The notes under the pieces are model-generated. The model ran no database searches and was not told where the DNA came from. It saw nothing but the letters and a program-made list of their open reading frames with translations. The translations under genes were made by a program, and so were the position numbers. Below, piece after piece: positions 35,554-44,575 of a DNA stretch of 64,000 nucleotides; position 1 is the stretch's first letter, and each line of letters begins with the position of its first letter. The stretch spans positions 124,001 to 188,000 of the forward strand of contig NZ_JAAVVZ010000002.1 of NCBI RefSeq assembly GCF_023910635.1. The letters are read 5' to 3'. This DNA is from Sphingorhabdus sp. Its GTDB lineage: Bacteria > Pseudomonadota > Alphaproteobacteria > Sphingomonadales > Sphingomonadaceae.

Positions 35554-35892
35554 ATGAAATATATTATCGCCGTGATTAAACCGCACAAGCTGGATCCGGT
35601 GCGCGAGGCGCTGACCGCGCTGGGCGTGTCGGGCATGACTGTGACTGAGGTCAAAGGCTTTGGCCGGCAAAAGGGTCAAACCGAAATCTACCGTGGTGCT
35701 GAATATGCAACCAACATGGTGCCCAAGGTGAAAATCGAGATTGCTTGCGCGTCCGATCAAGCCCCTGCGGTCATTGAGGCCATTCAGCACGCCGCCGAAA
35801 CCGGTGCCATTGGCGATGGCAAAATTTTCGAATTCGAGCTCGCTGGTGCGTTACGCATCCGCACGGGCGACACCAACGAAACCGCGCTTTGA
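35554..35892 (+). CDS. glnK: P-II nitrogen regulatory protein GlnK
   Basis: A 112-residue P-II protein. MKYIIAVIKPHKLDPVREAL starts the fold; Tyr51 in EIYRGAEYATNMVPK is the uridylylation site on the T-loop, and GDGKIFEFELAGALRIRTGDTNETAL is the B/C-loop end. It senses 2-oxoglutarate, ATP/ADP and glutamine and plugs the AmtB channel. ATG 35554 has GGGGGG upstream. It is 31 bases before amtB, hence named glnK rather than glnB. Confidence 0.97.
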   Translation: MKYIIAVIKPHKLDPVREALTALGVSGMTVTEVKGFGRQKGQTEIYRGAEYATNMVPKVKIEIACASDQAPAVIEAIQHAAETGAIGDGKIFEFELAGALRIRTGDTNETAL

Positions 35893-35923
35893 CGCGGTAG
35901 TATTAAGCTAGGGGAACCAAATA

Positions 35924-37414
35924 ATGTCAAAGACACTGAAATTTTTGGGCGCGGCGGGGGCGATAGTGTTCGCCGCCTTGCCCGCCTTCGCGCAGGAGGC
36001 TGTGGAGAAAGCAGCCGACGGCGCAGCGGCGGCTGGCGCTGCTGTAGCCGAAGTTGCGGCCGCTGCCGCTGTTGCCGACGGCCCGATCAAGGCCCCAACG
36101 GTCGAACAAATGGCCGGCATGGTCGACAAGGGTGATACAAGTTGGATGCTGATTAGCTCGGCCTTGGTATTGCTGATGTCGATCCCGGCATTGGCATTAT
36201 TCTATGGTGGGCTTGTCCGCACAAAGAATATGCTGAGCCTGTTGATGCAGGTGTTCATGATCGTATCGGTCGCGGCGCTTGTCTGGGTCACTTATGGCTA
36301 CAGCCTGGCCTTCACCAGCGGCAACGCCTTCATCGGCGGCTTTTCCAAGATGTTCTTGGCCGGCGTTTCGACAACGACTTATGCTGCGACCTTTAGCAAC
36401 AACGTCTATATCCCCGAATATGCCTTTGTGGTGTTCCAGATGACCTTTGCCTGCATCACGCCGGCACTGATCGTCGGCGCGTTTGCAGAGCGGATCAAGT
36501 TTACGCCGTTGATAATTTTTACGGTATTGTGGCTGACCTACGCTTATTTCCCTATCGCGCACATGGTTTGGTATTGGCCAGGGCCAGATTTCCTCGTCGA
36601 TGCACCAAATGATGTCGGCTTCTTATGGGGCAAGGCAGCGCTCGATTTTGCGGGTGGCACCGTTGTGCACATCAACGCGGGTATCGCGGGCCTTGTCGGC
36701 TGTCTTATCATCGGCAAGCGCGTTGGCCATGGCAAGGAAGCCACCCCGCCACATTCGATGACCATGACGATGATCGGCGCGTCGCTTTTGTGGGTGGGCT
36801 GGTTCGGCTTTAACGCTGGCTCCAATTTGGAAGCCAATGGCCTTGCGGCTCTGGCGTTCATCAACACCTTTGTCGCGACGGCTGCTGCCGCAGTGGCATG
36901 GTGCCTGATTGAACAATTCCACCATGGAAAGCCTTCCTTGCTTGGTGCAGTTACTGGCGCGGTTGCTGGCCTTGTCGCCATTACGCCTGCCAGCGGCTTT
37001 GCCGCGCCGATGACCTCGATCCTGCTTGGCTTTGCGGCATCGGGCCTATGCTATGTCTTCGTCGCTTATGTGAAGAACAAACTTGGCTATGACGACACGC
37101 TTGACGTCTTTGGCGTCCACGGCGTTGGCGGCATCGTCGGCGCACTGGGCACCGCAGTTGTCGCCGACCCTGCGCTTGGTGGCCAAGGATGGGTTAATTA
37201 CACCGTTTTCCCTGCCATTCCGGGCGAATATGTTATGGCTGATCAGTTCGTCTCGCAGCTTTGGGCCGTGGGTACGACGGTATTGTGGACGGGCGTTGTT
37301 TCGGCCGTTTTGTTCTACGCACTGAAATTCACCACCGGCCTTCGTCCAACCGAAGACGCCGAGCGTGAAGGCCTTGACCTTACCGAACATGGCGAGCGTG
37401 CTTACAACTATTGA
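35924..37414 (+). CDS. amtB: ammonium transporter AmtB
   Basis: A 496-residue Amt-family channel with signal peptide (GAAGAIVFAALPAFA), an alanine-rich periplasmic linker and about eleven membrane helices. Landmarks: ALALFYGGLVRTKNMLSLLMQ, the pore histidine regions GTVVHINAGIAGLVG and DDTLDVFGVHGVGGIVGALG. It imports ammonium and is gated by GlnK. The gene is followed by a hairpin and an intrinsic terminator. Confidence 0.98.
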   Translation: MSKTLKFLGAAGAIVFAALPAFAQEAVEKAADGAAAAGAAVAEVAAAAAVADGPIKAPTVEQMAGMVDKGDTSWMLISSALVLLMSIPALALFYGGLVRTKNMLSLLMQVFMIVSVAALVWVTYGYSLAFTSGNAFIGGFSKMFLAGVSTTTYAATFSNNVYIPEYAFVVFQMTFACITPALIVGAFAERIKFTPLIIFTVLWLTYAYFPIAHMVWYWPGPDFLVDAPNDVGFLWGKAALDFAGGTVVHINAGIAGLVGCLIIGKRVGHGKEATPPHSMTMTMIGASLLWVGWFGFNAGSNLEANGLAALAFINTFVATAAAAVAWCLIEQFHHGKPSLLGAVTGAVAGLVAITPASGFAAPMTSILLGFAASGLCYVFVAYVKNKLGYDDTLDVFGVHGVGGIVGALGTAVVADPALGGQGWVNYTVFPAIPGEYVMADQFVSQLWAVGTTVLWTGVVSAVLFYALKFTTGLRPTEDAEREGLDLTEHGERAYNY

Positions 37415-37429
37415 GTTTTACGACTTGGC

Positions 37430-37465
37430 GGCGGGGCGTTCTCTCCTCTCCTTTTACGCCCCGCC
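37430..37465 (+). terminator. stem-loop after amtB
   Basis: GGCGGGGCGT and ACGCCCCGCC form a perfect 10-bp stem around 16 bases, 15 bases after the amtB stop. No T-run follows, so it may protect the 3' end or act with the next hairpin. Confidence 0.55.
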
Positions 37466-37501
37466 ACCTCCCGATGTTCCTCCCGCGAACATCCAACTCA
37501 T

Positions 37502-37533
37502 GGCCCGGACCCGCGATGGTCCGGGCCTTTTTT
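37502..37533 (+). terminator. intrinsic terminator of glnK-amtB
   Basis: GGCCCGGACC, loop CGCGAT, GGTCCGGGCC then TTTTTT: a perfect 10-bp stem with six T residues. Confidence 0.93.
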
Positions 37534-37653
37534 GTGCGGTGCGAACAGGTGCGGGCCGTCATCCTCCCACCTCGTCACCCTCTCCACCCCGTCCCCCACG
37601 TGACCCTCTCCCCCACGTCACCCTCCCCCATAACCGTCATCCTTCCCCCACAA

Positions 37654-37742
37654 CGTCACCCTGAACTTGTTTCAGGGTCTATCGTGCAGCAAGCCCAGAG
37701 CTAGAAAGGCTAAATGGACCCTGAAACAAGTTCAGGGTGACG
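37654..37742. repeat. dispersed inverted repeat, family A, intact copy
   Basis: Arms CGTCACCCTGAACTTGTTTC and its reverse complement, continued by AGGGTC/GACCCT, enclose about 35 bases containing GTGCAGCA. Lies in the 1.3-kb gene-poor stretch between amtB and the bactofilin gene. Confidence 0.9.
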
Positions 37743-37794
37743 TGGGGGAGAGGGTGACGTGGGTGGGGAATGTTTACCTTCCTTTCTTCCTTCT

Positions 37795-37861
37795 CTCTCT
37801 GCGCCCTCCGCGCCTCTGCGTGAGTCCATTTTGCACGCAAAGGCGCAGAGGACGCAGAGGG
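37795..37861. repeat. inverted repeat of GCGCCTCTGCG type
   Basis: Left arm GCGCCCTCCGCGCCTCTGCG and right arm CGCAAAGGCGCAGAGGACGC pair with few mismatches around GAGTCCATTTTGC. Its design resembles the hairpin part of the 218-bp array at 26 kb, though the bases differ. Confidence 0.7.
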
Positions 37862-37969
37862 TATGCACTTGGATAAAAGTCGTTCGTGTCGCGCGAAGAC
37901 GAGACAAGGTGTCGTCACAAAAATCTGCGTCGTACAAAAAACCGCTTTCCTACAAATAACCATATGGGT

Positions 37970-38321
37970 TATCTGATTCGCGTCAGCCAGGCCGCGGTCT
38001 AGAACGTGGGTCGGGATGATGGGAACGCTGGCGGGGGAACTCGCTGGCACGGCCGGCGCGATAGGGTGCTTGCTTCAGCCTTTAAAAGGGCCTGTTGCAT
38101 CAAGCTCTGAACAGCGCACAAGCGGCTGGGTGTGGCGGCGCGATCCGTCCCGTTCGTCATGGACGGCCTTGGGGGCTTTAGGAACCTTCATCCCAAGGAA
38201 AGCAGCCCAGCCAAGATAAGGCGGCTCCTAGAATAAGACTGATGGAACAAACGAGCCTTAATCACCCAACGCCATCAGCCGGAAGCAGCACCAGCGCTTC
38301 CGCGTCGGCCGTCCCTTTTTT
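37970..38321. other. unassigned stretch without a recognisable gene
   Basis: About 350 bases with no convincing reading frame on either strand and no repeat-family match. It contains GGGTGTGGCGGCGCGATCC-type GC-rich blocks and ends with a stem CGGAAGC/GCTTCCG (38280-38302) and a run of six T (38316-38321), which could be a weak intrinsic terminator. It may be a decayed gene or an untranslated transcript; I cannot decide. Confidence 0.35.
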
Positions 38322-38449
38322 CTATGCGTGCACACGCGCGACGAATTTGTAGGAAATAATATTGCGCGTGTTGGAAACTTTGTGTGTGAGTTCGCGGGAT
38401 ATCGAATATGCACGACACGAACGGATGTGGAGGGTGTTACTCTTCACTC

Positions 38450-38538
38450 CGTCACCCTGAACTTGTTTCAGGGTCCATTTACCCATTCTGGCTATGGGCG
38501 TGCTGCACAATGGACCCTGAAACAAGTTCAGGGTGACG
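38450..38538. repeat. dispersed inverted repeat, family A, intact copy
   Basis: The same arms as the copy at 37654-37742 (CGTCACCCTGAACTTGTTTC and complement), with a different central loop (CATTCTGGCTATGGGCGTGC). It lies about 700 bases from that copy in the same gene-free stretch. Confidence 0.9.
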
Positions 38539-38709
38539 GGAATTAGAGAAAGGCGGGCGCTCCTACCCGTTTATGTTGAGCCGTCCGACCGGCAGAGGGT
38601 TCGAGACATCCCTAAAGCACGCACCCCACACAAACGAAAGGGGCCGGAAGTTCCCCTCCAGCCCTCACGTAACTCCAACAGACCAGTTGGCATGTAGCGC
38701 AATCCCCGT

Positions 38710-39189
38710 TTACGCGACCTTCGAATCGGTTGTTAGGATAAAGGGATCACCACCGGTGCCGACATGCCCCGATGCGGCTGAAATGCTTGGCTTGGCCGTG
38801 GACTTGTGGCTGAACTTGCCTTCAATTTGCCCGCCGGGTGCGATGGTCAGGTTGCTGTAGACAACGTCGCCTTTGATACGCGCGGACGATTCGATGACGA
38901 GGTCATTGGCTTCAATCGAACCTTCGACATGGCCCGAAAGCTTGGCCGAATCGGCGGTGACTTTGCCCGCGATAAAGCTGCCTTCGCCCTGCACCAAATT
39001 GCCGCAGGTCACGTCGCCCTGCACCTTGCCGTCGATATGAAGGTCGACCCGCGCCGACAAATTGCCGACGATTTCGACGTCGGATGCAATGATCGAGAAT
39101 GTGTGACCTGAATTGTTGCGCACGCTTACATTATTCCTTTGCGGCAGAGTCGGCACGGTATTCGGCGACTGTTTGGACCTTGAGAACAT
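38710..39189 (-). CDS. bactofilin
   Basis: A 159-residue bactofilin: SIIASDVEIVGNLSARVDLHIDGKVQGDVTC begins the right-handed beta-helix of short repeats (V-x-G-x-I/V), ending GGQIEGKF, with disordered tails. Bactofilins polymerise without nucleotide and organise envelope growth. GGAGG lies 9 bases before ATG 39189. The gene start overlaps the end of the upstream M23 peptidase by 59 bases, a linkage known for bactofilin-LmdC pairs that control curvature or stalks. Confidence 0.93.
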   Translation of the reverse strand: MFSRSKQSPNTVPTLPQRNNVSVRNNSGHTFSIIASDVEIVGNLSARVDLHIDGKVQGDVTCGNLVQGEGSFIAGKVTADSAKLSGHVEGSIEANDLVIESSARIKGDVVYSNLTIAPGGQIEGKFSHKSTAKPSISAASGHVGTGGDPFILTTDSKVA

Positions 39190-40309
39190 CTGGATTTGCC
39201 TCCAAAAACTTACGCGGGTTAATCGCCTGACCGTTTAGGCGCACCTCGAAATGCAGATGGCTGCCGGTCGACCGACCCGTGCTGCCCATCCGTCCGATTT
39301 GAACGCCGCGTTCAACCATCTGACCCCGTCTGACATGTACGCCCGATAAATGCGCATAGCGTGTAACCAAGCCATTGGCATGTCTAATTTCGACGCTGTT
39401 GCCATAACCGCCATTAAAACCGGCCAACACGACCTTGCCTTTGGCTGCGGCAAGGATGGGGGTTCCAACGGGGCCTTTAAAATCGAGACCGGCGTGCATT
39501 GCGGCGGCGCCGGTGAATGGGTCGGCGCGATAGCCAAAGCCGCTCGACATCATCATCGATGCAGCAGGCATGGCGGTGGGGATTGCGGCCAGAGCGCGCT
39601 CCATCGCGTCCATGCGGCCAAGCGCGGCGGCCAGATTCAAGAAACGCGGGTCGCGCGCTTCCTTTTTCCCTTTGCCGAAAAAGGGTTCGAACAGGCCACC
39701 TTGCGCGTTGCGGGCTTGGCGGGCCAAGACTTCGGGGTTCAACCCGAATTGGCGGATTGCGGTTTCTGCCTGTAATGTTCGCGCTTGCGCCACTTTCGTC
39801 ATTTTTTCGGCGAAGCGAATTTGCCGCACCTCGATACGGGCAAGGCCAGCGGCTTCGGGCACCATCGCGCTAATCGTCTTCACGGCCTTTTCTTCCTCGC
39901 GCGAGTCGGCGGAGGCGGAGGGTGCTTGCGCTTCAGCCTCCGGTAAATCACCGAGATATTGGTCGCCCAGGCTTTCGAGCATTTCCTGTCGACGTTCCAA
40001 ATCCTGCGTCACTTCGTCGATAGAGCCACGATAGCTGGCCACGCGTTCTTCGGCGGATTCAACCTTTGCCTCTTGCTCGATCAACGCAAGGCGCTGTGCG
40101 GAGACGGTCACTTGATTGATGGCCATGCCAAAAGTGACCAACAACCAAACACCGATGACGGACGCGAAAGTAGCCGCGGCACGGCGTTGCAATTGCGCCG
40201 ATATTTTTAAAAACCGGACTTGGCCATTGGCCCGCATGAAAAATTCGCGGTCAATAAACCATCCAGCTATCCGGTTTTTCCAACCGGACATTCTGATTTT
40301 TAGCGACAC
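39131..40309 (-). CDS. M23-family peptidase with membrane anchor and coiled coil (LmdC-like)
   Basis: A 392-residue protein: short cytoplasmic N-terminus (WKNRIAGWFIDREFFMRANGQ), one membrane helix (FASVIGVWLLVTFGMAINQ), a coiled-coil region (VESAEERVASYRGSIDEVTQDLERRQEMLESLG), then a LytM domain with complete zinc site MHAGLDFKGPVGTP and GSHLHFEVR. Probably a murein endopeptidase recruited by the overlapping bactofilin. The start is GTG 40309 with GGGGTGGG upstream; an ATG six codons later is possible. The 289 bases to proA hold only presumed promoters. Confidence 0.92.
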   Translation of the reverse strand: MSLKIRMSGWKNRIAGWFIDREFFMRANGQVRFLKISAQLQRRAAATFASVIGVWLLVTFGMAINQVTVSAQRLALIEQEAKVESAEERVASYRGSIDEVTQDLERRQEMLESLGDQYLGDLPEAEAQAPSASADSREEEKAVKTISAMVPEAAGLARIEVRQIRFAEKMTKVAQARTLQAETAIRQFGLNPEVLARQARNAQGGLFEPFFGKGKKEARDPRFLNLAAALGRMDAMERALAAIPTAMPAASMMMSSGFGYRADPFTGAAAMHAGLDFKGPVGTPILAAAKGKVVLAGFNGGYGNSVEIRHANGLVTRYAHLSGVHVRRGQMVERGVQIGRMGSTGRSTGSHLHFEVRLNGQAINPRKFLEANPDVLKVQTVAEYRADSAAKE

Positions 40310-40598
40310 GACCCACCCCGTTATTTTGTAACAAGCCGCCTAGCAGAGGAGATGGGCCACGGCGAATCACGCAAAGCTGAACCGTGACGAGTCGGTTGAG
40401 TCGTGCGATGAGCTGTGGAAAACCCCTCAAATGCAGCTCCGGATAGGCCCGAATCGGCGCGCATTGTTTAAATCAAAGGTGTAAAACTACGTAAATTCAA
40501 ACATATATGGTCGATTCGCATTTGTTCCACATGCGATGAACGCGAAATGGGGACGATCGCTTTCCCTTTTGGCACCCTTTCTCTAATAGTATCAGGCA

Positions 40599-41852
40599 AT
40601 GACAGGCAGCAACATTTTGATAACCGATCTCACGGCCAAGGCGCGCACTGCGGCGCGGCATTTGGCTGGCGTCGATGATGCGGCGAAGACGGCTGCGTTA
40701 ACGCGCGCGGCGCAGGCATTGCGTGATGGCATGGCGGATATCCTCAGCGCCAATGCCAAAGATGTCGATGCTGCGGTGGCGGCCGGTATTTCGCCCGCGA
40801 TGCTAGACCGGCTGAAGCTGGATGAAGCCCGCGTCGCGTCGATGGCGTCTGCGGTCGAAGTGGTCGCAACGCTGGCAGACCCGGTGGGGCAAATCATCGA
40901 TACCCGCGCTCGTCCAAATGGCCTACTGATGGAGCGCGTCCGCGTGCCGGTCGGCGTGTTGGGCATCATTTATGAAAGTCGGCCTAATGTGACCGCCGAT
41001 GCGGCGGCCTTGGGGCTGCGGTCGGGTAATGCCGTTATCCTGCGCGGCGGTAGCGAGGCGGTATACAGCAACCGCGCCATTCATGCGGCGATGGTGCAGG
41101 GCATTACGCAAGCTGGCTTGCCCGCAGATGTTATTCAGCTTGTTCCGACGCAGGATCGTGCGTTGGTCGGTGACATGCTGCGCGCACAAGGGGCGATTGA
41201 CATGATCATCCCGCGTGGCGGAAAATCGCTTGTGGCGCGCGTTCAGGACGAAGCCCGCGTGCCCGTGCTCGCGCATCTCGACGGCATCTGCCATAGCTAT
41301 GTGCATAAGGACGCCGATCCCGACATGGCGCAAGCGATTGTGGTCAACGCCAAAATGCGGCGGACGGGCATTTGCGGTGCGACCGAGACGGTGCTGATTG
41401 ATCAGGATTATCCCGCGCCTGCCGCGTTGATTGCGGCGCTCATTGACGCAGGTTGCGAAGTGCGAGCGGACGATGTGCTGATGGAGCTGGATGCGCGGAC
41501 CGTCTCTGCCGATGCGCAGGATTGGGATACCGAATATCTCGACTCAGTCATTTCGGCCTGCGTCGTTTCCGGCCTTGATGCAGCCATGGACCATATCGCC
41601 CGCCATGGGTCGCACCATACCGACGCGATCATTACGCAAGATGCCGCCGCCGCTGCCCGTTTCTTGGCAGAGGTCGACAGCGCGATTGTCATGCACAATG
41701 CCTCCACCCAATTTGCCGATGGCGGCGAATTTGGCTTGGGCGCAGAGATTGGCATCGCTACGGGCCGCCTGCATGCCCGTGGCCCGGTCGCGCTGGAGGG
41801 GCTGACAACGTATAAATGGATCGTGCGCGGGCAGGGCCAAACTCGCCCTTGA
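40599..41852 (+). CDS. proA: gamma-glutamyl phosphate reductase
   Basis: ProA, 417 residues, reduces gamma-glutamyl phosphate to glutamate semialdehyde in proline synthesis. [38 protein letters not shown] is the nucleotide fold, and the catalytic cysteine lies in [11 protein letters not shown] near residue 257. The end [20 protein letters not shown] is typical. proB is not adjacent. It heads a run of plus-strand genes continuing to ctpA. Confidence 0.98.
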   Translation: MTGSNILITDLTAKARTAARHLAGVDDAAKTAALTRAAQALRDGMADILSANAKDVDAAVAAGISPAMLDRLKLDEARVASMASAVEVVATLADPVGQIIDTRARPNGLLMERVRVPVGVLGIIYESRPNVTADAAALGLRSGNAVILRGGSEAVYSNRAIHAAMVQGITQAGLPADVIQLVPTQDRALVGDMLRAQGAIDMIIPRGGKSLVARVQDEARVPVLAHLDGICHSYVHKDADPDMAQAIVVNAKMRRTGICGATETVLIDQDYPAPAALIAALIDAGCEVRADDVLMELDARTVSADAQDWDTEYLDSVISACVVSGLDAAMDHIARHGSHHTDAIITQDAAAAARFLAEVDSAIVMHNASTQFADGGEFGLGAEIGIATGRLHARGPVALEGLTTYKWIVRGQGQTRP

Positions 41853-42496
41853 AAACAATCCCGCTCTTGAAAACTGTTGGCCTCATGGGTGGATCGTTCA
41901 ATCCCGCGCATAAAGGGCATCGCGCGATCAGCCTGTTCGCGATGGATTCGCTTGGCCTTGATGAATATTATTGGATGGTGTCCCCGGGCAACCCGTTAAA
42001 GCCCAAATCGGACATGGCCCCATTGCCCGCGCGCATGGCATCGGCAAAGGCGCAAGCCCGCCGCACCCCGATTAAGGTCACCGCCATCGAACGCGACCTT
42101 GGCACCGTCTACACCGCAGAAACCCTGACAAAACTGGTCGCACGTTATCCGAAAACCCGGTTCATCTGGATCATGGGGGCGGACAATTTGTTGCAATTTC
42201 AACATTGGCGGCGGTGGCGCGATATAGCGCGGTTGATGCCGATTGCAGTTATCGCCAGACCCGGCTATAAGGAGCGCGTCGTTGCGGGTCCCGTAATGGC
42301 CTGGTTCAGACGGTTTGTCCGGCGTCCGGAACAGCGTCATCACTGGACGAAATGGAGTACGCCAGCGCTTGTCTTTTTGCGCTTTCGTCCAGATCCGCGT
42401 TCGGCCACCGCTCTTCGGCGTGCCGACCCATATTGGTTTCACCGATATAAGGAACTTGGAACGCGTGACGGCGTTACCCGAAATATTGTGCTTTAA
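41849..42496 (+). CDS. nadD: nicotinate-nucleotide adenylyltransferase
   Basis: NadD, about 215 residues, forms deamido-NAD. The nucleotidyltransferase motif [19 protein letters not shown] lies at the start, with [16 protein letters not shown] later; the C-terminal SxTxxR signature is replaced by [13 protein letters not shown]. No ATG precedes the motif except one well inside proA (41816); a TTG at 41849 overlapping the proA stop (TTGA) is chosen, with another TTG at 41867 possible. Precedes rsfS and rlmH, a widely conserved order. Confidence 0.93.
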   Translation: MKTIPLLKTVGLMGGSFNPAHKGHRAISLFAMDSLGLDEYYWMVSPGNPLKPKSDMAPLPARMASAKAQARRTPIKVTAIERDLGTVYTAETLTKLVARYPKTRFIWIMGADNLLQFQHWRRWRDIARLMPIAVIARPGYKERVVAGPVMAWFRRFVRRPEQRHHWTKWSTPALVFLRFRPDPRSATALRRADPYWFHRYKELGTRDGVTRNIVL

Positions 42497-42505
42497 GGAG
42501 CCATC

Positions 42506-42904
42506 TTGATCGACACTGCTTCCGTTCCTGCGCCGACTGCAAAGTCCAAGGAACCCACATTGACCCCCGACGCGCTGCACGCGCTGATTCTCCAATCGCT
42601 CGACGATGATCAGGCGCAAGAGGTGGTCACCATCCCGCTTGAAGGGAAAAGCAACATTGCCGACCATATGGTCGTCGCATCTGGCCGTTCGTCGCGCCAA
42701 GTCGCGTCCATGGCGCAGAAACTTGCCGAGCGTATCAAAAAGGCCGGTCGTCATGCCCGCATTGAAGGTCTGCCATCGGCGGACTGGGTGCTGATTGATG
42801 CCGAAGATGTCATTGTGCATCTGTTCCGCCCCGAGGTCCGCAGTTTCTATAATCTGGAACGCATGTGGGCCTTTGGCGACGCGCCCGAAGTCGCGTCGCA
42901 ATAA
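42506..42904 (+). CDS. rsfS: ribosome silencing factor RsfS
   Basis: A 132-residue RsfS/Iojap protein: ALILQSLDDDQAQEVVTIPLEGKSNIADHMVVASGRSSRQVASMAQKL and the end LIDAEDVIVHLFRPEVRSFYNLERMW. It binds uL14 and blocks subunit joining when nutrients are scarce. The start is TTG with a perfect TAAGGAG site five bases upstream, so this start is well supported. Confidence 0.96.
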   Translation: MIDTASVPAPTAKSKEPTLTPDALHALILQSLDDDQAQEVVTIPLEGKSNIADHMVVASGRSSRQVASMAQKLAERIKKAGRHARIEGLPSADWVLIDAEDVIVHLFRPEVRSFYNLERMWAFGDAPEVASQ

Positions 42905-42922
42905 GACCGATTGCCCGCGCCG

Positions 42923-43351
42923 ATGGCGATGCGCCTGCACATCATCGCGCGCGGCAAGATTGGCCGTTCCCCCGAATCGGAACTGGTCGACCGGTATCTG
43001 AAACGGATTAGCTGGCCCACCAAGCATAGCGAACTGCCTGATCGGGGCGGGGAGCTTCCGGCGTCGGACAGCCCGCACAAAACCATCATTTTGGATGAAA
43101 AGGGCGCGCAGCTAAGCTCGGTTGAACTGGCGGGATTGTTGGAACGCTGGCGCGACGATGGCGTGCGCGAAGTGCGCTTTCTCATTGGTGCAGCCGACGG
43201 CTTTGATGATGCGGCGCGTGCCAGCGCAGACAGACTCATCGCTTTTGGCAAGGCAACCTGGCCGCATTTAATGGCACGCGCGATGCTCGCCGAACAATTG
43301 TTCCGCGCGACATCGATTATTGCCAACCACCCTTATCATCGTGAGGGATGA
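42923..43351 (+). CDS. rlmH: 23S rRNA (pseudouridine-1915-N3)-methyltransferase RlmH
   Basis: RlmH, a SPOUT methyltransferase, about 142 residues: MRLHIIARGKIGRSPESELVDRYLKR, ILDEKGAQLSSVELA, the knot region EVRFLIGAADGFDDAARASADRLIAFGKATWPHLMARAMLAEQLFRATSIIANHPYHREG. It methylates helix 69 of 23S rRNA. ATG 42923 or 42929 may start the protein; 42923 is given. The stop overlaps the next gene start (ATGA). Confidence 0.96.
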   Translation: MAMRLHIIARGKIGRSPESELVDRYLKRISWPTKHSELPDRGGELPASDSPHKTIILDEKGAQLSSVELAGLLERWRDDGVREVRFLIGAADGFDDAARASADRLIAFGKATWPHLMARAMLAEQLFRATSIIANHPYHREG

Positions 43352-44523
43352 GCGCCATGCGGTTCTGGCTTACCCTCGCGACGTTGACTTTGGCACCATT
43401 TGCCATTGCAGGTGGGTTAATGGCGCAGGCGTCGGTTTCGGACGATGCGCAGCAACGGGCATTCCGCGCCGCGAAACAAGGCGCGCTTGCCGCCGAACGA
43501 CGCAGCGAAACATTGCGGCAAGAGGCCGGCAATGCCGATAAAGCCACCGACCGCTTCTTGGCGCAGCGTGCAGTGCTATCCGCAGAAATTGACGCCGCCG
43601 AGGCGCAGATTGATTTAGCGGCCGCACGCTTCGCGATTATTTCGCGCCGTCAAAAGGCACAGCAATCGCAGTTGAATGCCCAAAGCGCGCCCGTCCTGCG
43701 CCTCAACGCTGCGCTTCAGCATATGGCCGGAAAGCCTAGTTATTTCCTGATGATGCAGCCGGGGCAGCGGGAGGATTATATGCACCTGCGCGCTATCATG
43801 GCGACATTGCAGCCAGCGATCATGCGCCAGACCAGCGCGCTGCGTCAGCAGATTGCCGCGCAAAATGAATTACAGGGTCAAGAAATATCCGCATTGAAAT
43901 CGCTCCGCGATGCCCGCCGCCAGTTGAAAAGCCGTCAAGCGGCATTGGCAAAGCTGGAGGGCGACGCGCGCGGCAATGCAGGTGCCTTGTCCGCAAATGC
44001 CGCCATCGCCTTTGAACAAGCCATTGCGCAAGGCGAACGGGCGCGGGACATTGTCGGGCGGATCGATAGCCAGCGATTAAGCGCGGCAAAGGCATCGGAA
44101 CTCGCTGCGCTGGATGGACCCTTCATTCGTCCCGGACGCGCCAATCCGCAACCTTCGGGTAAGCGCGCGTATATCCTGCCAGTGGCAGGCAGGCTATTGA
44201 CGGGCTTTGGTGAACTCAGCAACACGGGCTATCGCGAACGCGGCCTGCGGCTGGCAGTGACACAGGCAGCGCGCGTGATGGCACCAGCGGCGGGCACCGT
44301 GACCTTTGCCGGGCGCTATCGTAGCTATGGCCAGATTGTCATTATCGAACATGGCCAAGGGTGGGACAGCCTGATTACCCATCTCGATTCTGTCCAAGTC
44401 ATAAAGGGTCAGAAAGTGGACCAAGGCAGTCTGCTTGGTCGCGCCGGAAAATCTGCACCCGAAATTGGCGTCGAACTGCGCAAAAATGGTCGTTTCATGG
44501 ACATTGCCGCCTTATTGGGGTGA
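43348..44523 (+). CDS. EnvC-like murein hydrolase activator (degenerate M23 domain)
   Basis: A 391-residue exported protein: signal sequence (FWLTLATLTLAPFAIAGGLMA), long coiled coil (residues about 30-230, e.g. RFLAQRAVLSAEIDAAEAQIDLAAARFA) and a C-terminal LytM domain. The zinc ligands are missing: the usual H-x3-D block reads RERGLRLAVTQAARVMAP and the H-x-H block APEIGVELRKNG. Coiled coil plus dead LytM is the EnvC design, which activates amidases at the septum rather than cutting murein. Overlaps rlmH by 4 bases; followed by ctpA, the common envC-ctpA order. Confidence 0.92.
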   Translation: MSAMRFWLTLATLTLAPFAIAGGLMAQASVSDDAQQRAFRAAKQGALAAERRSETLRQEAGNADKATDRFLAQRAVLSAEIDAAEAQIDLAAARFAIISRRQKAQQSQLNAQSAPVLRLNAALQHMAGKPSYFLMMQPGQREDYMHLRAIMATLQPAIMRQTSALRQQIAAQNELQGQEISALKSLRDARRQLKSRQAALAKLEGDARGNAGALSANAAIAFEQAIAQGERARDIVGRIDSQRLSAAKASELAALDGPFIRPGRANPQPSGKRAYILPVAGRLLTGFGELSNTGYRERGLRLAVTQAARVMAPAAGTVTFAGRYRSYGQIVIIEHGQGWDSLITHLDSVQVIKGQKVDQGSLLGRAGKSAPEIGVELRKNGRFMDIAALLG

Positions 44524-44575
44524 CCCGCGTAAACACGCTTTCACACAAGGTTAAGGCAGGATATACGAAAACGAT

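Noticed and set aside
37970-38321. Cobalamin or other riboswitch
   Set aside because: No B12-box or other known aptamer motif on either strand and no downstream gene that such a switch would control.
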